Of a stretch of DNA of 64,000 nucleotides, positions 1 to 8,582 are shown piece after piece. The notes beneath the pieces were generated by a model that saw only the letters and a list, made by a program, of their open reading frames with translations, was not told the origin of the DNA and searched no databases. Both the position numbers and the translations under genes were made by a program. This DNA comes from JAVBNT01 sp031551355 (GTDB lineage Bacteria > Vulcanimicrobiota > CADAWZ01), in assembly GCA_031551355.1 (NCBI GenBank), contig JAVBNT010000001.1:186001-250000 (forward strand), given 5' to 3'. Position 1 is the first letter of the stretch. Every line of letters begins with the position of its first letter.

Positions 1-230
1 CTTCCTTTCAGCAGAACTTCATAGCATTTTTTACCTATCGGTTCACTACCAAGGAATTTCTTTGCGGTATTATTGGCAATAGTAATCTCATAAGTTTCAG
101 GATTTACAAAATAAATGCCAAGATCAATGGAGTCAAAAATATTAAAAAATTCTTCGGTATAATTTTGTATGTTAAGGCTGTTTTTCAGAAATTCCTCTGC
201 ATTACAGTCACGTTTAGGCTTCTTACTCAT
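1..230 (-). CDS. PAS-domain signalling protein, N-terminal part (cut by window start)
   Basis: The minus strand is open from ATG at 228-230 to the window edge, giving about 76 residues. The predicted text includes IDLGIYFVNPETYEITIANN and ends near KKCYEVLLKG, a typical PAS fold opening (a 'what is in the mind of the sensor' strand, then the conserved asparagine and the phenylalanine of the next helix). AGGAG lies 5 bases upstream of the ATG. The start overlaps the end of the upstream GAF-PP2C-HATPase gene by 8 bases (ATGAGTAA), so the two are translationally coupled and probably belong to one signalling pathway. The output domain lies outside the window, so a kinase, phosphatase or guanylate-cyclase function cannot be assigned. 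Confidence 0.75.
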   Translation of the reverse strand, partial: MSKKPKRDCNAEEFLKNSLNIQNYTEEFFNIFDSIDLGIYFVNPETYEITIANNTAKKFLGSEPIGKKCYEVLLKG

Positions 231-1998
231 TTTTTCTCCTTATTATTTTACCGTCTGCAGATTCTCTGGACTTTTTCTTTATTTTTATAAGCGTAGTTAT
301 ATTTCCTTTTTCTTCATCATATCTGTAATTTATTTCATCCATTAGTTCTCTTATCAGAAGCAGGCCATAACCGCCGTCTCCTTCTCTTCTGGTATTAAAT
401 TCCTGTGGATGCTCAAAGAATCTTGTCGGATCAAACGGAATTCCCTTATCTTTAACTACAATAATAATCCGCTCATCCTCAACCCAGGCCTCAATTTCAA
501 ACTGTGCTTTAATTTTTTGCGGGAAACCGTACATTATTACATTTACACATATTTCTTCGGCAGAAATAAGTATATCGTTGATTTCTTCCTGAGAAAATCC
601 TCCGCTGACCGACAACTGCTCTATATATTCCATTATTTTGATAATCTCGCTCATCTCATTGGAAATTTTCAGTGTAAAAGAGCGCATCATCGGCTGTTTT
701 GAATTACTTGCCGACACTCCCTCCAAAAAACGGACCATTAGCAGACACCTGTCATCCGCTATCTGTTTTTGAGAAAACGTTTCGATTTTTGCCAGTATAT
801 GCTCCGCTAATTCCTGAATATCCATCGCCCTGTGTTTGATCAGCTGCTTTTCAAGACGCTTTTCGCCAAACTCTTCTTCATGGGCATTCATCGTTTCTGT
901 GATGCCGTCCGTATAAAGACAGAGCAAATCATCTTTCTCAATATTGATTTCTTTCTGTTCATATGTAGACTTTTCAATCACACCAAGCGGCAGTCCTTTG
1001 GTTTTAAGCGGAAAAATTTCCCCGTTTTTTCTGACCAGAAAACCGGAGTTATGGCCGGCGGAAACGTATTTGATTTTTTTCTTTTTCGTATCTACAACAA
1101 GAATAAGCAGGGTCACAAACATATCAATTCTGTTTGATTTTCTTAAAAACTCGTTCGTCTTTTCACATATTTTCTGTGGATCGTGAAAAAAGTTGCTCAC
1201 CGTCCACAAAATGCTTCTTACAATTGCCATAAAAATTGCCGCCGGGTTGCCTTTGCCTGATACATCGGCAATCAGGAACATAAATTTTCCGTCCTCAAGC
1301 TCTCTCCAGTCGTAGAAATCTCCTCCCATTTCTTTCGTCTGGATAAGTTTGGCTCTCATCTCAAAAAACGGCGTTTCAATTTTTTTCAGCGGCAGGATTG
1401 CCGACTGGAGAAAAGAAGCGAACTCCAGTTCTTTTTTCATCCTGTCCCTTTCCACGGCGTCCGTGAAAAGGTGAGCATTGTGCAGGGCCATTGCTGCCGT
1501 ATTGGCCAGCAGTTCGAGAAGTTCAACGTCATTTTGTGAGAAGGGGGGGGGCTCATCATTGCTGTTTATCAGTTCCAAAAGACCCAAAACGCGCTGTTTA
1601 TGCAGTAATGGAATGCAGATCATATTTTTGGTTTTCAGTTTCATTTTCCGTTCGAAATTGTCTGAAAACCATTGGCATTTTGAAGTATCTTCAATTATTA
1701 TTGATTTTTTATTGCGCAGACAATATCCCTTTACACCGGAATCAAGGCTCACTGACGTTCCCTTAAGGGCGATACCCCCGGGAGTCAGGCAATTGCTGCA
1801 TATGGCAACTTCCTTTTCGGCATCATAAAGCCATATTGCTCCGGCCTCAACATTCATTTCCTCTATGATTTTGGATAAAACCGTATCAAAAAGAAAGTTT
1901 ATGTTCAAGCTGGTGTTGAACAAACGCCCGATACTGTAATAGTATTTATAGCGCTCCTCCATAGAGGCTTTTTTGTGCTGCGGGTTTGGTTTTATCAT
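223..1998 (-). CDS. GAF - PP2C (SpoIIE/RsbU) phosphatase - HATPase fusion
   Basis: A 591-residue cytoplasmic signalling protein with three domains. A GAF sensor covers about residues 20-180. A SpoIIE/RsbU-type PP2C phosphatase covers about 200-415, with metal-site motifs FLIADVSGKG, LCLYTDGITE and ADDRC. A C-terminal GHKL HATPase of the RsbW/SpoIIAB type covers about 445-580, with N-box AEEICVNVIMYGF and G-boxes DKGIPFDP and GGYGLLLIREL. In the partner-switching systems of Bacillus and many other phyla, such phosphatases dephosphorylate an anti-sigma-factor antagonist and such HATPases are the opposing kinases. Here both activities sit on one chain under a GAF sensor. There are no membrane segments. 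The downstream PAS gene overlaps by 8 bases. The target antagonist is not in the window. A run of nine G (C on the coding strand) at 1543-1551 encodes Pro-Pro-Pro and could slip. Confidence 0.9.
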   Translation of the reverse strand: MIKPNPQHKKASMEERYKYYYSIGRLFNTSLNINFLFDTVLSKIIEEMNVEAGAIWLYDAEKEVAICSNCLTPGGIALKGTSVSLDSGVKGYCLRNKKSIIIEDTSKCQWFSDNFERKMKLKTKNMICIPLLHKQRVLGLLELINSNDEPPPFSQNDVELLELLANTAAMALHNAHLFTDAVERDRMKKELEFASFLQSAILPLKKIETPFFEMRAKLIQTKEMGGDFYDWRELEDGKFMFLIADVSGKGNPAAIFMAIVRSILWTVSNFFHDPQKICEKTNEFLRKSNRIDMFVTLLILVVDTKKKKIKYVSAGHNSGFLVRKNGEIFPLKTKGLPLGVIEKSTYEQKEINIEKDDLLCLYTDGITETMNAHEEEFGEKRLEKQLIKHRAMDIQELAEHILAKIETFSQKQIADDRCLLMVRFLEGVSASNSKQPMMRSFTLKISNEMSEIIKIMEYIEQLSVSGGFSQEEINDILISAEEICVNVIMYGFPQKIKAQFEIEAWVEDERIIIVVKDKGIPFDPTRFFEHPQEFNTRREGDGGYGLLLIRELMDEINYRYDEEKGNITTLIKIKKKSRESADGKIIRRKNE

Positions 1999-2080
1999 TT
2001 TGCCTGAAAGCCTTTCATACTTTTTCCAATATATGGCATAAAATAAATTCTACACAACCTTCCGATTCGCCTTTAAATAA

Positions 2081-2111
2081 TCTCTCACGGAGAAGAAGAG
2101 GACATAGAGAA
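2081..2111 (+). repeat. Dispersed CACAGAG-type repeat, copy 1
   Basis: An AG-rich intergenic motif with repeated (A/G)GAG and CA(C/T)AGAG words. It matches, with a few differences, the reverse complement of the right half of the palindrome at 20339-20410, and more loosely 58755-58784. It sits in the divergent intergenic region between the GAF-PP2C gene and the M50 protease gene. No function is evident. It is probably a small dispersed repeat. The rest of 1999-2250 shows no other clear signal. Confidence 0.55.
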
Positions 2112-2250
2112 ATTTTCATTATCACCCGGTTATACTTTTTGATTCAGAAGGAACCTAACCTGTTTTGAAGAAACTACTTTTTGTTAAATATAAGATTCAA
2201 AAATGTTTTTCACATTTTGCATTTTTGGCGATTTAATTCCGGAGGTTTTT

Positions 2251-2907
2251 TTGCAGGACGATTTTTTTGTTAAACTACTGATTGGTATCCCTTGTATTCT
2301 AATTGCCCTCACTATTCATGAATTTTTTCATGGATGGACAGCCTGGCAGTTTGGCGATCCCACAGCCAAGTATGCAGGGCGGCTGACGCTCAACCCTATA
2401 TCACATCTGGACCCGTTTGGAACAGCTATGCTGGTAATCACAATGATGGTAGCAGGTATGCCTTTGGGGTGGGCAAAACCTGTTCCTGTCGTTAAGGAAC
2501 ATTTGGCCAATCCCCGGCTTCATTTGCCTTTGGTTGCTTTTGCCGGTCCTCTGTCAAATCTTGTTACGGCATTTCTGACGGGGTGCGCAATTAAAGTGAT
2601 GATATTGTCGGGAATACTTAATTCAGTGCCTGCAACTCAGATATTAATAACTTTTTTCTATTATTTTGTGATGGTTAATATCGGTCTGGCACTTTTTAAT
2701 TTGCTTCCTGTTCCTCCGCTTGACGGCTGGAATATTCTTCAGTTATTTTTGCCAAGGGACATATCCGACAGAGCTGACTACTTTGTCAGAACCAATCCGG
2801 CGGTTTCGATAATTCTTTTAGTTGTTGTTATTTCTTTTGCCGGCGGAATTTTAGTTTATCCGTTTAGATTTTTGTTTAAGTTATTCATAGGAGGAATTTC
2901 ATTTTGA
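2251..2907 (+). CDS. Site-2 protease family (M50) membrane metalloprotease
   Basis: An intramembrane zinc protease-like protein of the short cytoplasmic-membrane M50 type. The zinc motif HEFFHGW (HExxH) lies near residue 24 in the first membrane helix, and the third-ligand motif LLPVPPLDGWN (PxDG) lies near residue 167. Four or more further hydrophobic helices are visible, and the 218-residue length is usual for this subfamily. The frame is open from an ATG at 2203, but that codon has no ribosome site. A TTG at 2251 lies 5 bases behind GGAGG (2241-2245) and puts HExxH at the position usual for the family, so TTG is preferred. The stop overlaps the TTG of the next gene by 4 bases. The substrate is unknown. 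Confidence 0.85.
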   Translation: MQDDFFVKLLIGIPCILIALTIHEFFHGWTAWQFGDPTAKYAGRLTLNPISHLDPFGTAMLVITMMVAGMPLGWAKPVPVVKEHLANPRLHLPLVAFAGPLSNLVTAFLTGCAIKVMILSGILNSVPATQILITFFYYFVMVNIGLALFNLLPVPPLDGWNILQLFLPRDISDRADYFVRTNPAVSIILLVVVISFAGGILVYPFRFLFKLFIGGISF

Positions 2908-3587
2908 AAAAACTTTTTATTGCTAAAATATTTTTTATTGCTAAAATATTTTTGTGTCTGATATTTTTATGTTTGTCCGGTGTATCATTATCCGCCGGTG
3001 CAAAGAAAACGTCAAATCCTTATTTCCCGATGTCTAAAGGTTCATCATGGACTTATGAAGCTGTCACGTCGGCATCTAAAGAGCCATATACCTGTGAAAT
3101 AAGAATAAATAATCTGGAAAAGACAGGCAGTTATTCCTGCAGCGTTTTCTCGGCTTATATAAATTCTTCGGATACGCCATGGCAGAGTGAGTATTATTCC
3201 TGTGAAGATTTCAACGTGAAACTTGTAAAGATTGTATGGCCGGATGATTCCTTTGTTTATACTCCGCCTATGCCCGGACTTCGGAGCGCTTTCGGTGAAG
3301 GCTCAAAATGGAGCTGGGAGGGAAAGGGTCCTGGAGGCAAGTCAAAAGCGGAATCGTCTGTAGAGAAAAAAGAAATCCTTGAAGTTGATGGCAAGAGTTA
3401 TGATTGTGTTAAAGTAAAAACGCTGATTACCACCGAAAACGGGATGAATTTTGACATTTCCCGCTGGTATGGGCTTGGTGTCGGACTTGTAAAGGAAGAT
3501 ACTACCATAACTGAAACGGACGGCGGTAACATTAAAAAAACGTCACATGTTGTTTTTAGTCTTAAAAACTTTTCCTTAGCCAAATAA
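2904..3587 (+). CDS. Exported protein of unknown function
   Basis: A 227-residue protein with a lysine-rich start, a long hydrophobic signal segment (residues 1-30) and an Ala-type cleavage region near SLSAG. The mature part is rich in aromatic residues and Ser/Lys, with FPMSKGSSWTYE near its start. That opening resembles secreted beta-rich proteins that begin 'yfPl..G..W.Y', but no named family is claimed. The start is TTG, 4 bases inside the protease gene, with GGAGG in good position (2890-2894), so the two genes are coupled. The signal segment contains a perfect 18-bp tandem duplication giving FIAKIF twice. Location is periplasm or cell surface by inference. Confidence 0.75.
   Translation: MKKLFIAKIFFIAKIFLCLIFLCLSGVSLSAGAKKTSNPYFPMSKGSSWTYEAVTSASKEPYTCEIRINNLEKTGSYSCSVFSAYINSSDTPWQSEYYSCEDFNVKLVKIVWPDDSFVYTPPMPGLRSAFGEGSKWSWEGKGPGGKSKAESSVEKKEILEVDGKSYDCVKVKTLITTENGMNFDISRWYGLGVGLVKEDTTITETDGGNIKKTSHVVFSLKNFSLAK
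2916..2951 (+). repeat. Perfect 18-bp tandem duplication in a signal-peptide coding region
   Basis: Two exact adjacent copies of an 18-base unit beginning TTTATTGCTAAAA, in frame. They encode FIAKIF-FIAKIF in the hydrophobic core of the signal peptide. Loss or gain of one unit would shift the core length by six residues without changing the frame. Confidence 0.85.
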
Positions 3588-3615
3588 ATTAAAAAGGTTG
3601 ACCGGACTTTATATT

Positions 3616-5004
3616 ATGAAAATATTTGCTGTTGCCCTTGGGTGTGCAAAAAACAGGGTTGATCTGGAAGTTATTATAAATTACTTTGAAGAATCAGGGC
3701 ACGAACTGGTCTTTGAAGAAAAAAACGCTGATGCCGTTCTGATAATGACATGCGCTTTTATAGAGCAGGCCAGGGAAGAGGCTGAAAATACTATTCTGGA
3801 ATTTTCAGCAAAGAAAAAGCGCTATGGGTTTCATCTTCTGGTTGGCGGCTGTTATGCAAAAAGATTTGCCGAGGCAGCACCGGAACGCTTTCCGGAAGTA
3901 GATTTGTGGTTCGGTGTTTCCGGTTTTGAAAAAACTGCCCAAATGCTTGATTCGCTGAACGGTGCTGCCGGTAGTAATTTTATACAGCCCGCGGATACTG
4001 TCTATCCGATTTATGCCGGCAGGAAACTGACGACTCCGCCGCATTGGGCCTGGCTAAAAATTGCTGAAGGTTGCAATCACAGATGTGCGTTTTGTGCAAT
4101 TCCCGGTATTCGCGGAGTATACCGCAGCCGTAAAATGGAAGATATTGTTGCCGAAGCCGAAGCACTCGCTGCCGGCGGGGTTAAGGAGCTGCAAATAATT
4201 GCGCAGGACACAGGGCTTTACGGTAAAGATATCTACGGTGAACCTAAACTTGTTAATCTTCTTGCCAAATTGCAGGAGATCGAGGGTATTTCCTGGATCA
4301 GGCTGCTTTACATCAATCCGTATTCGGTTAGTGACGAGCTGATTGATTTTATGGCTTCTTCCGAACGGGTACTTAAATATCTGGATATACCGTTCCAGCA
4401 TGCCAGCGATTCCTTACTGAAGGCGATGCACCGTCCCGGCAGTTTTGACGGCTATTTGGGTCTGCTTGCTTCAATGCGGGCTAAAATTCCTCAGCTTGCC
4501 GTCAGGTCTTCTTTTATTGTCGGTTTTCCGGGAGAAACAGATAAAGACTTTAATATTTTGAAGGAATTTATCACTGAAGCCAGGATCAACAGGGCCGGTT
4601 TTTTCGTTTATTCAAATGAAGAGGGAACTCCGTCATATTCCTATCCCGGCCAAATTGACGAGAGAGTGAAGCAGGGCAGGATGGATGAGCTTACACGAAT
4701 GCAGAAGAAAATTTCTTTTGAGAATTCTATGAAACTCAAAGATACGGTTACGGATGTTATGGTTGATTCCGTAAAGCCTGCAGGTCAGTCAAAGCGTTTG
4801 CTAGAAATATTTGGCAGAGGAGCTTTGCGCGGGATAACACATGTCGGCCGGATGAAATCGGATGCCCCTGAAGTAGATGGCCTTGTTTTCATCAGACAGC
4901 AGGAAGGCAGCAATATTGGTCCGGGAGACATCATAAAGCTTAAAATCACTGAAGTATCTCCGTTTGACTTAGCTGGAAACTTTGTAGGAAAGGTTGAATT
5001 TTAG
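3616..5004 (+). CDS. rimO: Ribosomal protein uS12 methylthiotransferase RimO
   Basis: A radical-SAM methylthiotransferase that adds a methylthio group to the conserved aspartate of ribosomal protein S12. The N-terminal UPF0004 domain carries the three cysteines of the auxiliary Fe-S cluster (ALGCAKNRVD, MTCAFIEQA, GGCYAKR). The radical-SAM CxxxCxxC motif is EGCNHRCAFCAIPGIRG. A TRAM domain closes the protein. The FIEQA and CAIPGIRG wording follows RimO rather than MiaB. The frame is open from a TTG at 3598, but the family usually begins MKIFxVxLGCAKN, which fits ATG 3616 (462 residues). Neither start has a good ribosome site. The TPR gene follows with no spacing. Confidence 0.93.
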   Translation: MKIFAVALGCAKNRVDLEVIINYFEESGHELVFEEKNADAVLIMTCAFIEQAREEAENTILEFSAKKKRYGFHLLVGGCYAKRFAEAAPERFPEVDLWFGVSGFEKTAQMLDSLNGAAGSNFIQPADTVYPIYAGRKLTTPPHWAWLKIAEGCNHRCAFCAIPGIRGVYRSRKMEDIVAEAEALAAGGVKELQIIAQDTGLYGKDIYGEPKLVNLLAKLQEIEGISWIRLLYINPYSVSDELIDFMASSERVLKYLDIPFQHASDSLLKAMHRPGSFDGYLGLLASMRAKIPQLAVRSSFIVGFPGETDKDFNILKEFITEARINRAGFFVYSNEEGTPSYSYPGQIDERVKQGRMDELTRMQKKISFENSMKLKDTVTDVMVDSVKPAGQSKRLLEIFGRGALRGITHVGRMKSDAPEVDGLVFIRQQEGSNIGPGDIIKLKITEVSPFDLAGNFVGKVEF

Positions 5005-6237
5005 TTGAAAAAATCGGTTGAAGCAAACAATCAGACATTGCCGTCTGCCATTGATATAATGCCTTTTCTTAAAAAGAAAAAATTGCAGGAACACCTTTCT
5101 TCCGCAATTGCTTTTCAAAAGAAAGGTATGGTGGTTGATGCGGTACGGGAATGGAAGGATGCCATTACCATTGATAAAAATGATATGGACAGCCATCTCT
5201 CCATTGCTCTTGCCTATCTGGATATGGGTGATACCAAAAAAGCGCGGCGCCATTTTGAAATAATATTGAAAAACAGGCCCCTTGATTTTGATATTTTAGG
5301 CTATATGGGCATACTTTGTTTTGAGACCGGCGATTACCGTAAAGCCATAAAGTATTTCGAAAAAGTCCTGACAATGAAGCCTGATGACAAAGAAATTCTC
5401 TTATTTGTGTCGGAAGCGTTTCAGGCCCTTGATATGGTTCAGGAAGCAATGCAGATGGCGGACAAGGCTTTGAGGCTTTATCCGCGGGATGCTGATGTTA
5501 TCATCAGAAAAGCGCTGCTTTTTGATTTATATGGCGATTTTCACCGGGCAATATCAATACTGAAGGAATCTTTGACTTTTAATCCCTTCCATGGTTTTAC
5601 ACATTATACTTTGGGAACTATTTATCTTGAACATGATTGGCTTGATTTCGCAATAAATTCTCTGAAAAAAGCGTCAACTTACCTGCTGGAACCATCGGAA
5701 GCTATTGTAAAACTGTCGGCCGCCCTTTACTGCAGAGGAGAATCTGAAGAAGCTACAAAACGTCTTCAGGATATTCTGGCCATAAATCCCGAATGTTCCT
5801 CTGCTTCGCTTTTACTGATAAATAACTATATTGTCGAAGAAAAACTCGACGAAGCGGAAGAACTTTTAAACGGACTGATCGGCCGTGACAGGTTTAAAAC
5901 CAGTCATACATACGCAATGCTCGGTATAATCTATTATAAACGCGGCGATGTGACCGGGGATTTGAAAAAATTCAGAAAATCCGCTTCGTTTTTTAAAAAA
6001 GCTTTAAAACTCGATCCGAAGTCAATTGCTCTTAAGATAAACGTAGCCAGAGCAATGTTATATTCCGGATCTTCGGAAGCTGCACTGCTGAAAGTCGAGG
6101 ATTTTATTAAGCAGCATCCGGCACAACCTCAGTTTTACTTTCTTCTCGGAGACATATACCAGTCGCTCGGTCTGCTTAAATATGCGGAAGATTCCAGAAA
6201 ATTTGCCGAATTGCTGGGAAGAACCCAGGATTACTGA
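5005..6237 (+). CDS. Tetratricopeptide-repeat protein
   Basis: A 410-residue protein made almost wholly of TPR helical hairpins from about residue 30 to the end. Units such as YLDMGDTKKARRHFE, YMGILCFETGDYRKAIKYFE, TLGTIYLEHDWLDFAINSL and GDIYQSLGLLKYAEDS show the W/L-G-Y-A-F-A-P spacing. There is no signal peptide or membrane segment, so it is cytoplasmic. It starts with TTG directly after the rimO stop codon, with AGGAAAGG 11 bases upstream, implying co-transcription. TPR arrays bind other proteins. The partner cannot be read from the sequence. Confidence 0.85.
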   Translation: MKKSVEANNQTLPSAIDIMPFLKKKKLQEHLSSAIAFQKKGMVVDAVREWKDAITIDKNDMDSHLSIALAYLDMGDTKKARRHFEIILKNRPLDFDILGYMGILCFETGDYRKAIKYFEKVLTMKPDDKEILLFVSEAFQALDMVQEAMQMADKALRLYPRDADVIIRKALLFDLYGDFHRAISILKESLTFNPFHGFTHYTLGTIYLEHDWLDFAINSLKKASTYLLEPSEAIVKLSAALYCRGESEEATKRLQDILAINPECSSASLLLINNYIVEEKLDEAEELLNGLIGRDRFKTSHTYAMLGIIYYKRGDVTGDLKKFRKSASFFKKALKLDPKSIALKINVARAMLYSGSSEAALLKVEDFIKQHPAQPQFYFLLGDIYQSLGLLKYAEDSRKFAELLGRTQDY

Positions 6238-6243
6238 TTTTAG

Positions 6244-6271
6244 TTGTTTTTTGTAAAACATATTTTATAAT
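6244..6271 (+). promoter_or_regulatory. Candidate sigma-70 promoter for asnS
   Basis: TTGTTT (6244-6249), a 16-base spacer and a perfect TATAAT (6266-6271) lie 31 bases before the asnS start in the 65-base gap after the TPR gene. Confidence 0.5.
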
Positions 6272-6302
6272 TTATTAAATCTAGTTTTGTCGGAGGTACA
6301 AA

Positions 6303-7604
6303 ATGTCTGTCAGCAACACTGTAAGAATATCATCCATTGGTGAACACGAGAATCAGACCGTTGTTATCAAAGGATGGCTTTATAATAAAAGATCAAGCGG
6401 GAAAATAGTTTTTCTGCAGGTACGCGACGGTTCGGGAATGATTCAGGTGGTGGCCGTTAAATCGGAGCTTGGAGAAGATGTTTTCGAACAGGCTCAGAAA
6501 GTCACTCAGGAAAGCTCCATTATCGTGACGGGAACGGTCAGGAAAGATGAGCGCTCCACAAGCGGTTATGAAATGAATCTTGTTTCGCTTACAATTGTCC
6601 AGCTGGCTCAGGATTATCCGATTTCTCCCAAAGAACATGGCGTTGATTTTTTAATGGATCACCGGCATCTCTGGCTGAGATCTGCCAGACAGCAGGCAAT
6701 AATGCGCATCAGGAATGTCATTATCAGAGCTTTTGAGGATTTTCTGCGCAAAGAAGGCTTTTTAAGGATGGATACCCCGATTCTGACTCCGGCCGCCTGT
6801 GAAGGAACAACAACTCTTTTTGAAACAGACTATTTCGAGCGCAAAGCCTATCTCTCGCAGAGCGGTCAGCTTTACAGTGAAGCCAATTGCATGGCGTTTG
6901 GGAAAATATACTGTTTCGGCCCTACTTTCAGGGCCGAAAAATCGAAAACACGCCGCCATCTGATGGAATTCTGGATGCTTGAACCTGAAATGGCCTATGC
7001 GGACCTTGATGATCTTCTGGAACTTGAAGAAAATATGTTTGCCTATATGGTTGAAGAAGTTCTCAAACAGTCGCAGCAGGATTTAAAATTGCTGGGAAGA
7101 GATCTCTCTAAACTTGAATGTATCAAGGCTCCGTTCCCGAGACTGCATTATGATGATGCGATCAAGCTTTTGCACAGCAAAGGCAACGAGCTGCCTTGGG
7201 GCGAAGATTTCGGCGCTGATGAAGAGTCGATTATTTCCGAAAGTTTCGACCGCCCGGTTTTTATACACCATTACCCGGTTGAATGCAAAGCCTTTTATAT
7301 GAAACCCGATCCTGAAAATCCCAAGCAGGCTCTTTGTGCCGATATGATTGCTCCCGAAGGTTACGGTGAAATCACCGGCGGCAGTCAGCGTATCGACGAC
7401 TACGAACTTCTCGAGCAGAGAATTAAGGAGCATAAACTTCCCAGAGAAGCTTATGAGTGGTATCTGGATCTGAGGAAATACGGCAGCGTGCCTCACAGCG
7501 GGTTTGGCATCGGCATTGAAAGAACCATTACCTGGATTTGCGGAATCGAACATTTAAGGGAGACGATTCCTTATCCAAGAATGATCAACCGTTTGTATCC
7601 GTAA
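6303..7604 (+). CDS. asnS: Asparagine-tRNA ligase
   Basis: A class IIb aminoacyl-tRNA synthetase that charges tRNA-Asn with asparagine in the cytoplasm. It has an N-terminal OB-fold anticodon-binding domain (residues about 15-105) with the motif FLQVRDGSG. The class II catalytic core has motif 2 around FRAEKSKTRRHLMEFWMLEP and motif 3 GFGIGIERT. The CEGTTTLFE segment is characteristic of AsnRS rather than AspRS. The 433-residue length is normal. GGAGG lies at a good distance (6292-6296) before the ATG. A perfect palindrome with a T-run follows the stop, so the gene may form its own transcription unit. Confidence 0.96.
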   Translation: MSVSNTVRISSIGEHENQTVVIKGWLYNKRSSGKIVFLQVRDGSGMIQVVAVKSELGEDVFEQAQKVTQESSIIVTGTVRKDERSTSGYEMNLVSLTIVQLAQDYPISPKEHGVDFLMDHRHLWLRSARQQAIMRIRNVIIRAFEDFLRKEGFLRMDTPILTPAACEGTTTLFETDYFERKAYLSQSGQLYSEANCMAFGKIYCFGPTFRAEKSKTRRHLMEFWMLEPEMAYADLDDLLELEENMFAYMVEEVLKQSQQDLKLLGRDLSKLECIKAPFPRLHYDDAIKLLHSKGNELPWGEDFGADEESIISESFDRPVFIHHYPVECKAFYMKPDPENPKQALCADMIAPEGYGEITGGSQRIDDYELLEQRIKEHKLPREAYEWYLDLRKYGSVPHSGFGIGIERTITWICGIEHLRETIPYPRMINRLYP

Positions 7605-7644
7605 AAGCTGTTTACATATAAGATTTGTCGGAGGCGGCGAGTTT

Positions 7645-7681
7645 TTAGAAAGAGTTTAAAGTAACTTTAAACTCTTTCTAA
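7645..7681 (+). terminator. Perfect 18-bp stem-loop terminator after asnS
   Basis: TTAGAAAGAGTTTAAAGT and its exact reverse complement are separated by one A, and TTTTTT follows at about 7684-7689. The stem is long but AT-rich. Its position 40 bases after the asnS stop and before the next ribosome site fits an intrinsic terminator. Confidence 0.7.
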
Positions 7682-7702
7682 GATTTTTTCAGGAGAAACA
7701 AT

Positions 7703-8451
7703 ATGAAACAAAGTTTTGCCGTTGTTTTATTTATTGCTGCCTGTCTGTTTTCGGGTTGCAGCGCAAAAAAAGTTAATTTTTCACGATTAGGCAGTGATTC
7801 AACCCCTCAGCAAGTGCAAGAGCAATTGAAGGAGCCGATGTTAATCTTGTAGACGAGCAGGGGATGGCACCTGTTTTTTATTTAGCGGAAAACAGCGCTC
7901 CCGAAGTTTTTCATGTTTCAATAAAGGCCGGGGCGGATTTGAATGCAACTTACAGAGGAGAAGGTACTCCTTTGTTTCGCGTGGCGAGCAACGGGAAAAA
8001 TCCTGAAATTATCACCGTTTTAACGAAAGCCGGAGCAAAGGTTAATGTAACAAATTGCTTTGACGAGACTCCTTTGGCTGCTCTGTCAAAACAGTCAAAG
8101 CCTTTGTAGAAAATGGCGCAGATGTTAATATTAAAGATCTTGGAGGGCATTCGCCTCTTTATATGTCAATCTCTAGATGCGAGCCTGAAACCATATTGAT
8201 GCGCTTATAAAGGCCGGAGCGAATGTAAATGAAAAATCGGACAAAGGTGATACTATATACTTCATTATACCTGTTCGGAAATTGCCAACACCCTTAAAGT
8301 CAGCCCTGAAGTTATTGCTATGCTTGTCAAAGCCGGCGCAAATGTCAACGCTAAAGATAACGACGGCAGGACTCCTTTGAATTATTTGTCGAAAAAAGAT
8401 AAATCCTACTATGAAATAAAAAAGATTTTTGCCGGTGCGGGAGCAAAATGA
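7703..8451 (+). pseudogene. Ankyrin-repeat lipoprotein gene, broken by several frameshifts
   Basis: It begins as a normal lipoprotein: AGGAG, ATG 7703, signal peptide MKQSFAVVLFIAACLFSGCS with lipobox FSGC. This frame stops at 7850. Ankyrin-type coding then runs on in other frames. From about 7822 it reads GADVNLVDEQG and AGADLNATYRGEGTPLF to a stop at 8107-8109. A second frame reads VENGADVNIKDLGGHSPLY to a stop near 8207. A third reads IKAGANVNEKSDKGD. A fourth, from about 8243, reads LHYTCSEIAN, AGANVNAKDNDGRTPLNYL and AGAGAK, ending at 8449-8451. Restoring the frame needs about four single-base indels. Neighbouring genes are intact, so genuine decay is likelier than sequencing error, though errors cannot be excluded. 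The intact ancestor would have been an envelope-anchored ankyrin protein. Confidence 0.8.
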
Positions 8452-8582
8452 TAAAATCATTTAAATTGGAAATTTTTTCAAATAAAGAAGACACATAGGT
8501 CAGACCGGGGGATAGAGCAAAAGAGCTGCAGTCGGCTGGTATCACCGCTGTTTTTAATAAGTAAAGAGAAGGAGATTTGTGT

